Below, piece by piece: positions 14,058 to 22,759 of a DNA stretch of 55,314 nt (the stretch's first letter is position 1; every line of letters begins with the position of its first letter). The notes beneath the pieces were generated by a model. That model did not search any database. It was given only the letters and a program-made list of their open reading frames with translations, and had not been told where the DNA came from. This DNA is from Clostridium saccharobutylicum DSM 13864 (lineage in GTDB: Bacteria > Bacillota > Clostridia > Clostridiales > Clostridiaceae): contig NC_022571.1 in NCBI RefSeq assembly GCF_000473995.1, positions 5,052,501-5,107,814 of the forward strand, written 5' to 3'. The position numbers and the translations under genes were made by a program.

Positions 14058-16232
14058 TTATTTCAATTTAAATGATCCTACCATTTCATTTAAATTATCT
14101 GATGAATATTCTAACACCTCAGTAGCTTGTTTTAATTGTTTTATTCCATCTAAAATCTTCTCAACAACTACTAATGATTTTTCACTCTTATTTGAACTGC
14201 TTTCAGTAGATTGCTCTATTCTGTCTGCCATAGTACTAACATTATTCATAACATCACCTACACTTTCACTTTGAGTTGATGTTATTTGTGTGATAGACTT
14301 CATAGCATCAGATATTATATTTATATCTTTATTAATTTTGTTAAAAGATTTCATTGAATCTTTTACGCTTGTTGTAGACTTAATTATTTTGCTATTTATC
14401 TCTCCTGCATATTCAAAAGTAGATTGAGTTTGCCCCTGAACTTGATTAATGAAATTGCTTATTGACTTAGTTGCCTCTTCTGTCTCAGATGCTAGTTTAG
14501 ATATTTCTCCCGCTACAACTGAAAATCCCTTTCCACTTTCCCCTGCTCTAGCTGCCTCAATTGATGCATTAAGAGCTAGCAGCTGAGTTTGTTTGCTGAT
14601 ATTACTTATTACATTAACAACTTCACTTATCTTTTTAGAATATCCTTGCAACGTGTTAATTGAGTTTACAGTTTCACCAATAGTAATCTCTAAATCTTTC
14701 ATATTTCCTATAACCTCTTTTGAAGCATTTTGAGCTACAGATGCATTGTCATTTGTTTCTTCAACTATTCCGGAAACTTCTAATACAAGGCTGTCCATTT
14801 CTTGAATTGAGGCTGATATTTCAGAAAACTTGTTCTTTGTATCTTGGAATACTACATTTTGTTCTTGAGAATTTTCTAATAAACTTACAACCGTATTCTC
14901 AATTAACCCCATGCCGTTTTTAACATCATTAGTTATTTCTGAAACTATGTTAACTGATTTTTTAGTTGTTTTTGCTGATTTCTTAACTCTATCTAACATA
15001 CTCATTTGATTGTTTATAAATTTATTAAACCATCTTGATAATTCTCCAATTTCATCAGATGACATCTTCTTAACTCTCTTTGTTAAATTTCCTTCACCTT
15101 CTGCAATATCTTGTAATATATCTATTGTCTTACTTAAGGGAGATACAACCATCTTCCTACAAATTGTTAAAGTAAATGTAGATAATATAATCCATATTAC
15201 TAAAGATATATATATACTCATGCTTGGCACAAACTTCATTGATATAGCATTTATTATTAGTAGTGCTGCAGACATAATTGATACTGCTAATGGTATTTTA
15301 AAATTAATGCTTTGAAAGTTATATATTTCATCTATATCCCCCTCACACATCATCCCCCAAACTTCTTCACAATTAGGCGGCTTAATCAATGTTCCTTTCC
15401 CACCAACCATTATGTGCCTATAATCTGAATATCCTGGCCAACAATCTAGATTTTGTCCATTTTTAATTGTGTTATCTACACCTTTATGTAAAGTATTAGT
15501 TGCTGGATCATTGAATAAGATTTCAAATTCAGTATGTTCTTTAATTCTTACATTGCCCCAACTCTTAGTTCTTATCCCATCTTTAAGATTTTCACCTAGA
15601 GTAAATGTATTATCTTCAAATCTACTTCTTGAGATTGCAGTTCCTGGCTTTATTCCTCTATTTGATTTAACCATAAATAAGTAATTATCTCCAGAATCCT
15701 TGTATATATGAGTATCTTCATCTTGAATAACATTACTCATATCATCATTTAAAACTCTACAGCATAATACTCGTATCTCACCATTATGATTTCTACACGG
15801 ACAGGAAAACATAAGTGTAACATCATCCACAAATTTCTTATTACTTATATCCGTATCAAGTGTTCTCTTATCAATATACGGACCATACATTAATGGTTTA
15901 CCTTCAAGCCCTGTTTTCAAATTAGGTAAATCACTCATGTTTAATCCTATATGCTGTTTACATGAAGAAACTGATACAATTCCTTCATTGTCTAAAATAA
16001 ATATCTCACAAAAATCCTCATGTTTCTTAATATGTTCAAGTAAATAGTTATTTATTACAAAATCATTATCTTCTAAAGTTGTAAGTGAACTCTTTATATT
16101 CTCTATTTGAGCCCATTGGTCCTTAAACCAATTATCTAATGCTTTTTTTCTTCCATTAGATATTCCTTCAAATACTTTCTCTGAATGTTCCCTTAAATTC
16201 TTATTAAGTAAATATCTCATTTTTAAAATCAT
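14058..16232 (-). CDS. Methyl-accepting chemotaxis protein with unusual N-terminal sensor
   Basis: Chemoreceptors signal to CheA/CheW in polar arrays. This 724-residue product has an N-terminal sensory region (1 to about 320) that resembles a Cache domain, but no transmembrane helix precedes it. It is cysteine-rich (FCEIF, SCKQH, FSCPCRN, VLCCRVL, DCWPG, NCEEVWGMMCEGD). Two to three membrane segments follow (IPLAVSIMSAALLIINAISM, SIYISLVIWIILSTFTLTIC), then a HAMP domain (SPLSKTIDILQDIAEGEGNL) and the MCP signalling hairpin with tip QTQLLALNASIEAARAGESG. AAGGTGG lies eight bases before the ATG at 16232; the GTG at 16244 lies within that site. The topology suggests a cytoplasmic sensor tethered to the membrane. 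The ligand is unknown. Confidence 0.9.
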   Translation of the reverse strand: MILKMRYLLNKNLREHSEKVFEGISNGRKKALDNWFKDQWAQIENIKSSLTTLEDNDFVINNYLLEHIKKHEDFCEIFILDNEGIVSVSSCKQHIGLNMSDLPNLKTGLEGKPLMYGPYIDKRTLDTDISNKKFVDDVTLMFSCPCRNHNGEIRVLCCRVLNDDMSNVIQDEDTHIYKDSGDNYLFMVKSNRGIKPGTAISRSRFEDNTFTLGENLKDGIRTKSWGNVRIKEHTEFEILFNDPATNTLHKGVDNTIKNGQNLDCWPGYSDYRHIMVGGKGTLIKPPNCEEVWGMMCEGDIDEIYNFQSINFKIPLAVSIMSAALLIINAISMKFVPSMSIYISLVIWIILSTFTLTICRKMVVSPLSKTIDILQDIAEGEGNLTKRVKKMSSDEIGELSRWFNKFINNQMSMLDRVKKSAKTTKKSVNIVSEITNDVKNGMGLIENTVVSLLENSQEQNVVFQDTKNKFSEISASIQEMDSLVLEVSGIVEETNDNASVAQNASKEVIGNMKDLEITIGETVNSINTLQGYSKKISEVVNVISNISKQTQLLALNASIEAARAGESGKGFSVVAGEISKLASETEEATKSISNFINQVQGQTQSTFEYAGEINSKIIKSTTSVKDSMKSFNKINKDINIISDAMKSITQITSTQSESVGDVMNNVSTMADRIEQSTESSSNKSEKSLVVVEKILDGIKQLKQATEVLEYSSDNLNEMVGSFKLK

Positions 16233-16363
16233 ATTATTTACCACCTTAATTTCTATTTAAATTTTGCTTATATTAAAAATAAACTTGTATCGTATTTACT
16301 TGATGTTTTATCTCTATAAATACACATTAATAGCGTAATTGCACGATAATTTCTTAAAATAAA

Positions 16364-16401
16364 AGCACTAATAATAGATTAAAAAATCTAGTATTAGTGC
16401 T
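16364..16401. other. Long hairpin upstream of the chemotaxis receptor
   Basis: agcactaataatagatt (16364-16380) pairs with aatctagtattagtgct (16385-16401), 17 bp with one internal mismatch and a four-base loop. It lies 130 bases upstream of the receptor start and 100 bases beyond the SEC-C terminator. No T tract. Confidence 0.5.
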
Positions 16402-16503
16402 GCCATAGCAAAATTTATTATTTTCCTTGTTTTCATTATTTACCACAATTATAACAACTTAATTTATATTTGTAAAATATTTTTTCATTTTGATTTTCAT
16501 ATG

Positions 16504-16530
16504 AAAAAAAGCCCTATTTAAAATAGGACT
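16504..16530 (-). terminator. Terminator of the SEC-C gene
   Basis: agccctattt (16510-16519) and aaataggact (16521-16530) form the stem, and seven T residues follow on the minus strand. Confidence 0.85.
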
Positions 16531-16542
16531 TTTAAGCTTATA

Positions 16543-17046
16543 TTATTGATTTTTTCCACAACATTTTTTATATTTCTTGCCACTTCCACATGGACATAAA
16601 TCGTTTCTGCCCACTTTTTCTGTGTTTCTAACAATTTTAGATTCTTTGTATTGTTTTTGAATTTCATTTCTCTTTTCTTCTGAGAATATTCCATCCCATT
16701 GTGGTAATGTATATAAATATTCAGCTTTTGCATCTAGCATATTATAATATAAAGTTTCTAAGTTTATATCTAATACTAATTCAGTATCAGCTTCAATAGC
16801 TTCAAGATCATATGGTTTCTTTAAGCTATCATTAATTCCATCTATAAATCCCATAGTGAATTCTACTGAAGAATTATATTCTTTAGATAATTCATTTATT
16901 GTAGTTTTCTTAGCTTCTTTATGATTAGCTAATAAATCCTTGTATATTCCCTTTTCTAATTTACTGTATTCTGCCCAGAAAGCATTTTCTCCTTTAGTCT
17001 TTACATAGTCAACAACCATGTCAGTCCAATTTGTATATAAACTCAT
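16543..17046 (-). CDS. SEC-C motif zinc-binding protein
   Basis: The 167-residue protein ends GRNDLCPCGSGKKYKKCCGKNQ, a canonical SEC-C motif (CxCxSGxxxxxCC) that binds zinc and in SecA contacts SecB or ribosomes. The preceding 140 residues are helical (WTDMVVDYVKTKGENAFWAE, and YSKLEKGIYKDLLANHKEAK) and I cannot place them in a named family. GGGAGGACTTAAACT precedes the ATG. The gene is followed by a strong terminator and is separated from the upstream YycJ-like gene by 63 bases. Many clostridia have such a standalone SEC-C protein; its role is not established. Confidence 0.85.
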   Translation of the reverse strand: MSLYTNWTDMVVDYVKTKGENAFWAEYSKLEKGIYKDLLANHKEAKKTTINELSKEYNSSVEFTMGFIDGINDSLKKPYDLEAIEADTELVLDINLETLYYNMLDAKAEYLYTLPQWDGIFSEEKRNEIQKQYKESKIVRNTEKVGRNDLCPCGSGKKYKKCCGKNQ

Positions 17047-17109
17047 AGTTTAAGTCCTCCCTTAAATTTTCATTATATATTATTTTAATAAATTAGAAAC
17101 TTAGATAAT

Positions 17110-17901
17110 CTAAATTTCTATATAACTACTAGGATTATGCCTATTTGCCATAGTTAAAATTATGTCCTTTTGTTGCTTAATTCCATTTTCATTTAGTACA
17201 TTAAGAACTGTCTGATAAGCTAAATCAGGTTGATTATTTGTATTGCTCAAATGGCCTAAAATAACTTTCTTATTTGAATCGCATTTAACTAATTCAACAA
17301 TTGCGTTTCCACAATCATCATTAGATAGATGTCCTATCTCACTAAGTATTCTTCGTTTTAATGTATACGGATATGGTCCAAACTTAAGCATATTAACATC
17401 ATGGTTACTTTCAAGAAGTATGACCTCTGAATCTTTAATATTGTCATAAATTTCCCTTGTAAAAGTACCAAAATCTGTTGCTACACTTATACTCTTTTTA
17501 CTATCACTTATTGTATATCCTGTTGGAGATACGGCATCATGTGGAATATTAAAAGCTTTAATACTCATATCCTCAATTTGAGTAATTGATCTTTTATCAA
17601 TTACCTTTATATTATGTTCTTTTATCTTTCCTATTGAGCTTTCCATAGCAGCCCAAGTATCTCCATTTGCATATATAGGAATATCATATTTTCTAGATAA
17701 TACACCTACACCTTTAACATGGTCACTATGTTCATGAGTTATGAAGATTCCATTTAAATTAGTTGGTTCTTGATTAATTTGTTTTAATGCTTCATCAATT
17801 TTTTTGCCTGGGAGTCCTGCATCAATTAATATCTTAACTTTATCAGTAGCAACAAACATGCTATTCCCACTACTACCACTATATAAAGAACAAAATATCA
17901 T
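17110..17901 (-). CDS. MBL-fold metallo-hydrolase, YycJ/WalJ type
   Basis: The 263-residue protein has the metallo-beta-lactamase fold: ILIDAGLPGKKI, the metal-binding THEHSDHVKG, SVATDFGTFT with a metal-ligand Asp, and LGHLSNTNNQ. The length and start MIFCSLYSGSSGNSMFV are typical of YycJ/WalJ, linked in Bacilli to the WalRK cell-envelope and cell-cycle regulon and proposed to be a DNA-end-processing exonuclease. GGGAGGGG lies five bases before the ATG at 17901. It follows murA by 24 bases and is surely co-transcribed with it. No walRK genes are present here, so the B. subtilis context is not conserved. Confidence 0.88.
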   Translation of the reverse strand: MIFCSLYSGSSGNSMFVATDKVKILIDAGLPGKKIDEALKQINQEPTNLNGIFITHEHSDHVKGVGVLSRKYDIPIYANGDTWAAMESSIGKIKEHNIKVIDKRSITQIEDMSIKAFNIPHDAVSPTGYTISDSKKSISVATDFGTFTREIYDNIKDSEVILLESNHDVNMLKFGPYPYTLKRRILSEIGHLSNDDCGNAIVELVKCDSNKKVILGHLSNTNNQPDLAYQTVLNVLNENGIKQQKDIILTMANRHNPSSYIEI

Positions 17902-17925
17902 TTTAACCCCTCCCATAACATTATT

Positions 17926-19194
17926 TTACTCTTCATCAACTTTTATTCTTTTTATATCTGCTCCTAAGGCTCTAAATTTATTTTCTATATGAGGATATCC
18001 TCTATCTATATGTTCTATACTAGTTATTTCAGTTGTGCCTTCTGCAATTAATCCAGCAATAACCATTGCTGCACCTGCTCTTAAATCTGTTGCTTTTACT
18101 ATAGCGCCAGTTAACTTTTCTGCTCCATCTATTATAGCAACTCTTCCTTCAACCTTTATATTAGCACCCATCTTCTTCAATTCATCTATGTGCTTATGTC
18201 TATTTTCCCAAATGGATTCAGTAATTAAACTTCTACCTGGAACAATGCTTAATAGCGTTGACATTGGCTGTTGAACATCCGTTGGGAAACCTGGGTATGG
18301 AGTTGTTTTAATATTAACAGCTTTTAAAGGTTTATCAGCAGTTACTCTAACGCAATCATCACCTTCTTCAACTGTAGCTCCCATTTCTATAAGCTTAGCT
18401 GAAATTGATTCTAAATGCTTTGGTATAACATTTCTTACATAAACGTCTCCACCTGTAGCCGCTGCCGCGATCATAAATGTTCCTGCCTCGATTTGGTCTG
18501 GAACTACACTATAAGCACATCCCTTTAAACTTTCTACTCCTGTTACTCTAATTACATCAGTACCAGCACCTTTTATGTTAGCACCCATAGAATTTAGAAA
18601 ATTTGCTACGTCAACAACATGTGGCTCTTTAGCTACATTTTCTAACACTGTTACACCTTCTGCAAGTGTTGCTGCTATCATTACATTTATTGTAGCTCCA
18701 ACTGAAACTACATCAAAAAATACATTTGCACCAACTAATTTATCTGCCTTAACTTTAACTGCTCCATGCTCTATGATAACATCAGCACCCAACGCTTCAA
18801 ATCCCTTTATATGTTGGTCTATAGGTCTTACCCCTATAGGACATCCACCTGGAAGTAATACTCTTGCTTCTTTAAATCTTGACAATAATGCGCCAATAAA
18901 GTAGTATGATGCTCTCATTCGTCTAACGTCGTCTGTATTTGCGTCAAACTTATTTACATTCGTACTATCTATTTCCAACGTATTATTATCTATTTTAATT
19001 ATATCGCAACCTAAATCTCTAAGTATTCTTTCTAAACAGTGGACATCTTCAATATCTGGTATGTTATCGATTGTACATTTTCCTTCACTTGCCATTATTG
19101 CTGCAGGTAATATTGCTACTGCTGCATTTTTAGCTCCGTTGATATCAACGCTGCCTTTAAGCAAGTTTCCTCCATTTATAACTAATCTTTCCAT
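17926..19194 (-). CDS. murA: UDP-N-acetylglucosamine 1-carboxyvinyltransferase
   Basis: MurA makes the first committed step of peptidoglycan synthesis, transferring enolpyruvate from PEP to UDP-GlcNAc; it is the fosfomycin target. The 422-residue product starts MERLVINGGNLLKGSVDING with the catalytic-site lysine in INGAKNAAV. The loop LLPGGCPIGVRPID carries the PEP-binding cysteine, so a fosfomycin-sensitive type is expected. YPGFPTDVQQP and LRAGAAMVIAGL are further family blocks. TAGGGTG precedes the ATG at 19194; the frame upstream to 19212 is not needed. It forms an operon with the YycJ-like gene. Clostridia often have two MurA paralogues and I cannot tell which this is. Confidence 0.95.
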   Translation of the reverse strand: MERLVINGGNLLKGSVDINGAKNAAVAILPAAIMASEGKCTIDNIPDIEDVHCLERILRDLGCDIIKIDNNTLEIDSTNVNKFDANTDDVRRMRASYYFIGALLSRFKEARVLLPGGCPIGVRPIDQHIKGFEALGADVIIEHGAVKVKADKLVGANVFFDVVSVGATINVMIAATLAEGVTVLENVAKEPHVVDVANFLNSMGANIKGAGTDVIRVTGVESLKGCAYSVVPDQIEAGTFMIAAAATGGDVYVRNVIPKHLESISAKLIEMGATVEEGDDCVRVTADKPLKAVNIKTTPYPGFPTDVQQPMSTLLSIVPGRSLITESIWENRHKHIDELKKMGANIKVEGRVAIIDGAEKLTGAIVKATDLRAGAAMVIAGLIAEGTTEITSIEHIDRGYPHIENKFRALGADIKRIKVDEE

Positions 19195-19692
19195 TGAATT
19201 CACCCTATCCATAAAATATATATTATCAATTTTTATCCATTTACATTATTAACCTATTTTAGTGTTCAAATCTACCTTAATTATTATATCATAAACTAAA
19301 TTTATTTAAATATCTTTTTTAAGTATATATGCTATTTCCACAATTTTTCTTTGCGTACTTGCAATAATAATATTTATTCATCCATTTATTATCTGCATAG
19401 CCACAATATTTCTGTAAAATTTTAATAATAATTACAAAACTATCATATACAATTGTTATTTAATTATTCTTTTATTTAATTTATTATGTTATAATTTATT
19501 AAAACTTTTAGTAAAGCATATCAATGAAATAAAATAATAAGTTATACATGCGAAAAAGATTTAATATCATGAATAAAATCATTTAATAAATAGACATTAA
19601 CTTTCTTCGCTGACACAATAGACACAAATTTAATTAACTTATTATTTTTTTAAATTATGCTCAAATACAATATTGAGATTGTGAGGTTTATC
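19195..19692. other. Intergenic region between divergent genes, nothing recognised
   Basis: About 500 bases of AT-rich sequence separate murA and the 2H-like gene. TATAAT at 19490-19495 is a possible -10 element for the rightward gene but lacks a clear -35. No RNA gene, repeat or open frame stands out. Confidence 0.5.
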
Positions 19693-20232
19693 ATGAAGTA
19701 CTATATAGTTGCATTATTTGATGAGGAAACCTATCAAGTAATTTCGCCAATCCAAAGAAATATGTCTAAAAAATTTAGGGCTAATAGAAATTCACCCTTA
19801 CCTTTTATTCCACTCGTAGGTATAGAAAATCCTAATTTAGATAAACTTTATCCTATTATAGATAAACTTATAGCCTCTTATAAAAGTTTTAGAATTGATG
19901 CTAGTGACTTAGTATATCTATCTGAACCAACTAAGAGCATTAATCTAAAAATTGATAATAAGGGTTACATAAAGAGACTTTCGCGTAATTTCTTTGATAC
20001 ATTATCTATTAATGGCTTTAATGTGAAATCTTTTGGAGATAATTTTATTTCTCTTGCTAATTTAGGTTATGTTCCTAAAGATTATAAAAAGCAAGATGTT
20101 AAATTAAATTTCCCAGACATATATAATAAAGAAAATTTTGTTAAATTAAGAATTAAAAGTATTGAGATATGGAAACTACCTACTATAAAAAAGAATGTTC
20201 CATTAAAATCATGTATTTTTAAAAGTTTTTAG
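19693..20232 (+). CDS. Degenerate 2H-phosphoesterase-like (RNA ligase/YjcG-like) protein
   Basis: This 179-residue protein (start MKYYIVALFDEETYQVISPI) has the layout of 2H phosphoesterases: a first beta strand, a region where HxT should occur (residues 36-44, LPFIPLVGI), a duplicated half, and a second motif NFISLANLGY at 117-126 where active enzymes have HISLANL. Both catalytic histidines are replaced (by Phe in each case), so it should not be an active phosphodiesterase. A binding or structural role, or a misassigned family, remains possible. TTGTGAGG precedes the ATG at 19693. A good terminator follows. Confidence 0.5.
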   Translation: MKYYIVALFDEETYQVISPIQRNMSKKFRANRNSPLPFIPLVGIENPNLDKLYPIIDKLIASYKSFRIDASDLVYLSEPTKSINLKIDNKGYIKRLSRNFFDTLSINGFNVKSFGDNFISLANLGYVPKDYKKQDVKLNFPDIYNKENFVKLRIKSIEIWKLPTIKKNVPLKSCIFKSF

Positions 20233-20247
20233 CGATATAAAATAAAG

Positions 20248-20292
20248 ATAAGCTGTAGAATTATTATTAATTATTCTGTAGCTTATTTTTTA
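20248..20292 (+). terminator. Terminator of the 2H-like gene
   Basis: taagctgtagaat pairs with attctgtagctta (two G-T wobbles), with a run of T from 20286. Confidence 0.8.
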
Positions 20293-20482
20293 TTAAATTT
20301 TTTTAAATTATTTATGATATAACTAAATTCATAAATATGCATCAATTTTTAAAATTATTTGTCAATTGTGAATTTTATGTAAATATAAAAAAATTTTTTT
20401 CTGTATTCGTTTACCCTGCTTTCATTTATTTTAAAGATTTTGTAAAATAATATTAATTGCTAGAAATGTAGGAGGTTTCACT

Positions 20483-20959
20483 ATGAACGTTCAACCAATG
20501 TTTGAAGTACAAAAAAAATACAATGATACTTTAGCAATAAATGATGAGTTAAGCTCTTATAAGTTGCAAGCACGTAAACACTTAGAGTTTGAAATAACTC
20601 TTGGCTCTTTAGCTAATGAAACTACTTGTTTCAATTATTTGATGAAGAACACTAAACAAATTAATATCAATGAAATATTTAATAAATATATTAATTGTCT
20701 TTCTCAGGTTTTAACATTGGGAATTGATCATAAATATACTGATTTAATTGCAGTATCAATGGCTCCTAATGATTATTGCTTAAGCGATCAATTTTTAAAT
20801 TTATATATTGATATTAATGATTTAATTGCTTCTCCATCTTTAGATCACTATTTAACTTTATTTGAAGACTTGCTAAGTTTAGGACTAACCCTAGGCTTCT
20901 CGGAAGATCTAATACAAAATCAATTTATTAAAGGTCTAGATATGTCTTTAGTACTTTAA
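20483..20959 (+). CDS. dUTPase_2/MazG-fold protein lacking catalytic residues
   Basis: The 158-residue product resembles dimeric all-alpha dUTP pyrophosphatases: an N-terminal helix MNVQPMFEVQKKYND, then ITLGSLANETTCFNYLM, where active enzymes read VELGELANETRCFKFWS, and NKYINCLSQVLTLGI, where they read EEYVDGLHFLLSLGI. The metal-binding ExxE becomes TLGS (39-42) and ExxD becomes KYIN (68-71), so all four carboxylates are lost while the fold residues remain. It is therefore a likely pseudoenzyme, perhaps nucleotide-binding or regulatory. AGGAGG lies seven bases before the ATG. It stands alone, with no terminator clearly visible. Confidence 0.65.
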   Translation: MNVQPMFEVQKKYNDTLAINDELSSYKLQARKHLEFEITLGSLANETTCFNYLMKNTKQININEIFNKYINCLSQVLTLGIDHKYTDLIAVSMAPNDYCLSDQFLNLYIDINDLIASPSLDHYLTLFEDLLSLGLTLGFSEDLIQNQFIKGLDMSLVL

Positions 20960-21168
20960 TCTTAAAATTATTATATATTTAGTATCGAATATTTAAGTTT
21001 TATGTATATTACAATTTTAATTTTTCAATCAAATTAAGTTACTACTACTCATTTTGATGTAAAGTATTTTTTGTAACATAATATATGCTTTTTATTCGAT
21101 TTTTTTGTTTTTTTGAATATTTCTTATATTTAATAGTGTCACGGGAATAATATTTCTGAGGTGATATT

Positions 21169-21600
21169 ATGTTTGGAATAATATGTGCAATAATTTCAGG
21201 AATTGCTATGAGTCTTCAAGGAGTATTCAATACACGCTTAGGTGATAAAATAGGTACATGGGAAACAACTGTAATAGTTCAGGCTATTGCTCTTGTATTA
21301 AGCTTAATTATCTCTGCTATTTTTGGGCATGGTAGTTATAGTAATCTAAAAGATGTTAGCAAAATTTATTTGTTAGGCGGAGTACTTGGCGTTGTGATAA
21401 CATTTACAGTAATGAAAAGTGTCAGTTCAATGGGTCCTACTTTAGGAATAGGTATAATACTAATAGCTCAATTGTTTACTGCTGCTCTTATTGATGCTTT
21501 CGGATTATTTGAAAGTGAAAAGATTAAGTTTTCATTAAATCACTTTTTAGGTATTGCCATTATGATTGCCGGTATTGTAATATTTAAATGGAAACGCTAA
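21169..21600 (+). CDS. DMT-superfamily small transporter, YdcZ/DUF606 type
   Basis: The 143-residue membrane protein has four to five hydrophobic helices (MFGIICAIISGIAMSLQGVF, TWETTVIVQAIALVLSLIIS, LLGGVLGVVITFTVMK, LGIGIILIAQLFTAALIDAF and a final FLGIAIMIAGIVIF). The phrase QGVFNTRLGD between helices 1 and 2 and LGGVLGV are typical of the DUF606 group. Such proteins act as homo- or heterodimers; substrates are mostly unknown. CTGAGGTGATATT precedes the ATG at 21169. The next gene starts 21 bases after the stop, so the two may share a transcript. Confidence 0.88.
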   Translation: MFGIICAIISGIAMSLQGVFNTRLGDKIGTWETTVIVQAIALVLSLIISAIFGHGSYSNLKDVSKIYLLGGVLGVVITFTVMKSVSSMGPTLGIGIILIAQLFTAALIDAFGLFESEKIKFSLNHFLGIAIMIAGIVIFKWKR

Positions 21601-21621
21601 GAAAGGAAGGATAAAACTTAA

Positions 21622-22434
21622 ATGTTTTTTTCTAATATAAATTTTTTATTCCATTTAACAATCGATAATTTAAAAGAATATTTTAAAAAAAGTGAATCAA
21701 TAAAATCTGATAAAATTACCAAAAACTCTGTAAACTGGTTCGGTCATGCAACTACAGTAATTAATTTGTGTGATAAAATAATTGTTACAGATCCAGTTTT
21801 TTCTAGTTCATTAGGATATTTTAAAAGAATTGTGAAAAAACCAACCTACATAAAAGATTTAAAAACAGATTATATACTTTTATCCCATGGCCATATGGAT
21901 CATTTGAATTTTCCATCACTTCTTAAGTTAAATAAAGATGCAATTATAATTGTTCCAAAAGGTTATAAACGAATAGCTAAGCTGTTGGGTTTCAAAAATA
22001 TCTTTTTACTTCATCCTGGCGATGTATATAGAGATGATCATATAAAAATCACTGCTTATGAAGCTAATCATGATGGAAGACGTTTTTATTTTGGTGTTGA
22101 TAACGAAAGCATTTCCTATCTAATTGAACGAGAGGGTAAAAGTGTATTCTTTGCTGGAGATACTGCACTAACAAATAATTTTGAAAACATTAAATGTGAT
22201 ATTGCATTAATGCCTGTAGGCTGCTATAAACCTGATAGATTCTCTTACATGCACTGCACTCCAGAGCAAAGTTATGAAATGTTTAAAATGATGGATTCTA
22301 ATATCATGATTCCAATTCATTATAAGACATTTAAAATTTCATTAGAAAACTTTGAGGAAACTAAAAACACATTATTAAACTTAAATGATAGTTCTATAAA
22401 AATGATTGATATCGGTGAAACATATAGATTCTAA
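21622..22434 (+). CDS. UlaG/NAPE-PLD-like MBL-fold metallo-hydrolase
   Basis: The 270-residue protein carries the zinc motif LLSHGHMDHLNFPS, a preceding WFGHATTVINL strand typical of the UlaG/NAPE-PLD branch, ANHDGRRFYF, FAGDTALTNNF with a metal-ligand Asp and IPIHYKTFK near the end. A stretch MPVGCYKPDRFSYMHCTPEQ lies over the active site, as in NAPE-PLD-like enzymes that act on lipid or cyclic phosphodiesters. There is no signal peptide. GGAAGG is about eleven bases before the ATG. Its true substrate is not predictable from sequence. Confidence 0.88.
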   Translation: MFFSNINFLFHLTIDNLKEYFKKSESIKSDKITKNSVNWFGHATTVINLCDKIIVTDPVFSSSLGYFKRIVKKPTYIKDLKTDYILLSHGHMDHLNFPSLLKLNKDAIIIVPKGYKRIAKLLGFKNIFLLHPGDVYRDDHIKITAYEANHDGRRFYFGVDNESISYLIEREGKSVFFAGDTALTNNFENIKCDIALMPVGCYKPDRFSYMHCTPEQSYEMFKMMDSNIMIPIHYKTFKISLENFEETKNTLLNLNDSSIKMIDIGETYRF

Positions 22435-22628
22435 ATATAATTTAAATCTACTTTGAATTATATTTAAAATGAATTTCAAAAATAATAAGTCAGTATGCTT
22501 ATTTATTTAATATCCTATTTCATTAACATGCTTACTAAATAGCATGCATCCTTATTTGATATTAAATATGCTTCATACTTTACTTGTTATCTTTCATGAT
22601 TAAATATATTTTTTCGAATAAATACTAT

Positions 22629-22727
22629 AATTAAAGGGTATAAGATAATAGTAGAAATCTTATACCCCTTAATTATATGACGAATAATTATATTATTCAT
22701 ATTAACAATATAATTATTCGTCATATA
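22629..22727. repeat. Two large adjacent hairpins ahead of the subtilase gene
   Basis: The first stem is 18 bp with one mismatch (22629-22646 with 22657-22674) and contains taaagggtataagat. The second is 21 bp and perfect (22674-22694 with 22707-22727), with a core gacgaataatta and a 12-base loop. They share a base and end 32 bases before the subtilase ATG. Neither has a T tract. The rest of 22435-22628 holds only short inverted repeats around tatttaatatc and several ATGCTT words. Confidence 0.7.
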
Positions 22728-22759
22728 ATATATTAGAGTAATAATATTGGGAGAAAGAT

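Noticed and set aside
16518..16733. 71-codon minus-strand frame inside the SEC-C gene and its terminator
   Set aside because: It runs in another frame through the SEC-C coding region and terminator and has no start signal; the SEC-C frame is clearly the real one.
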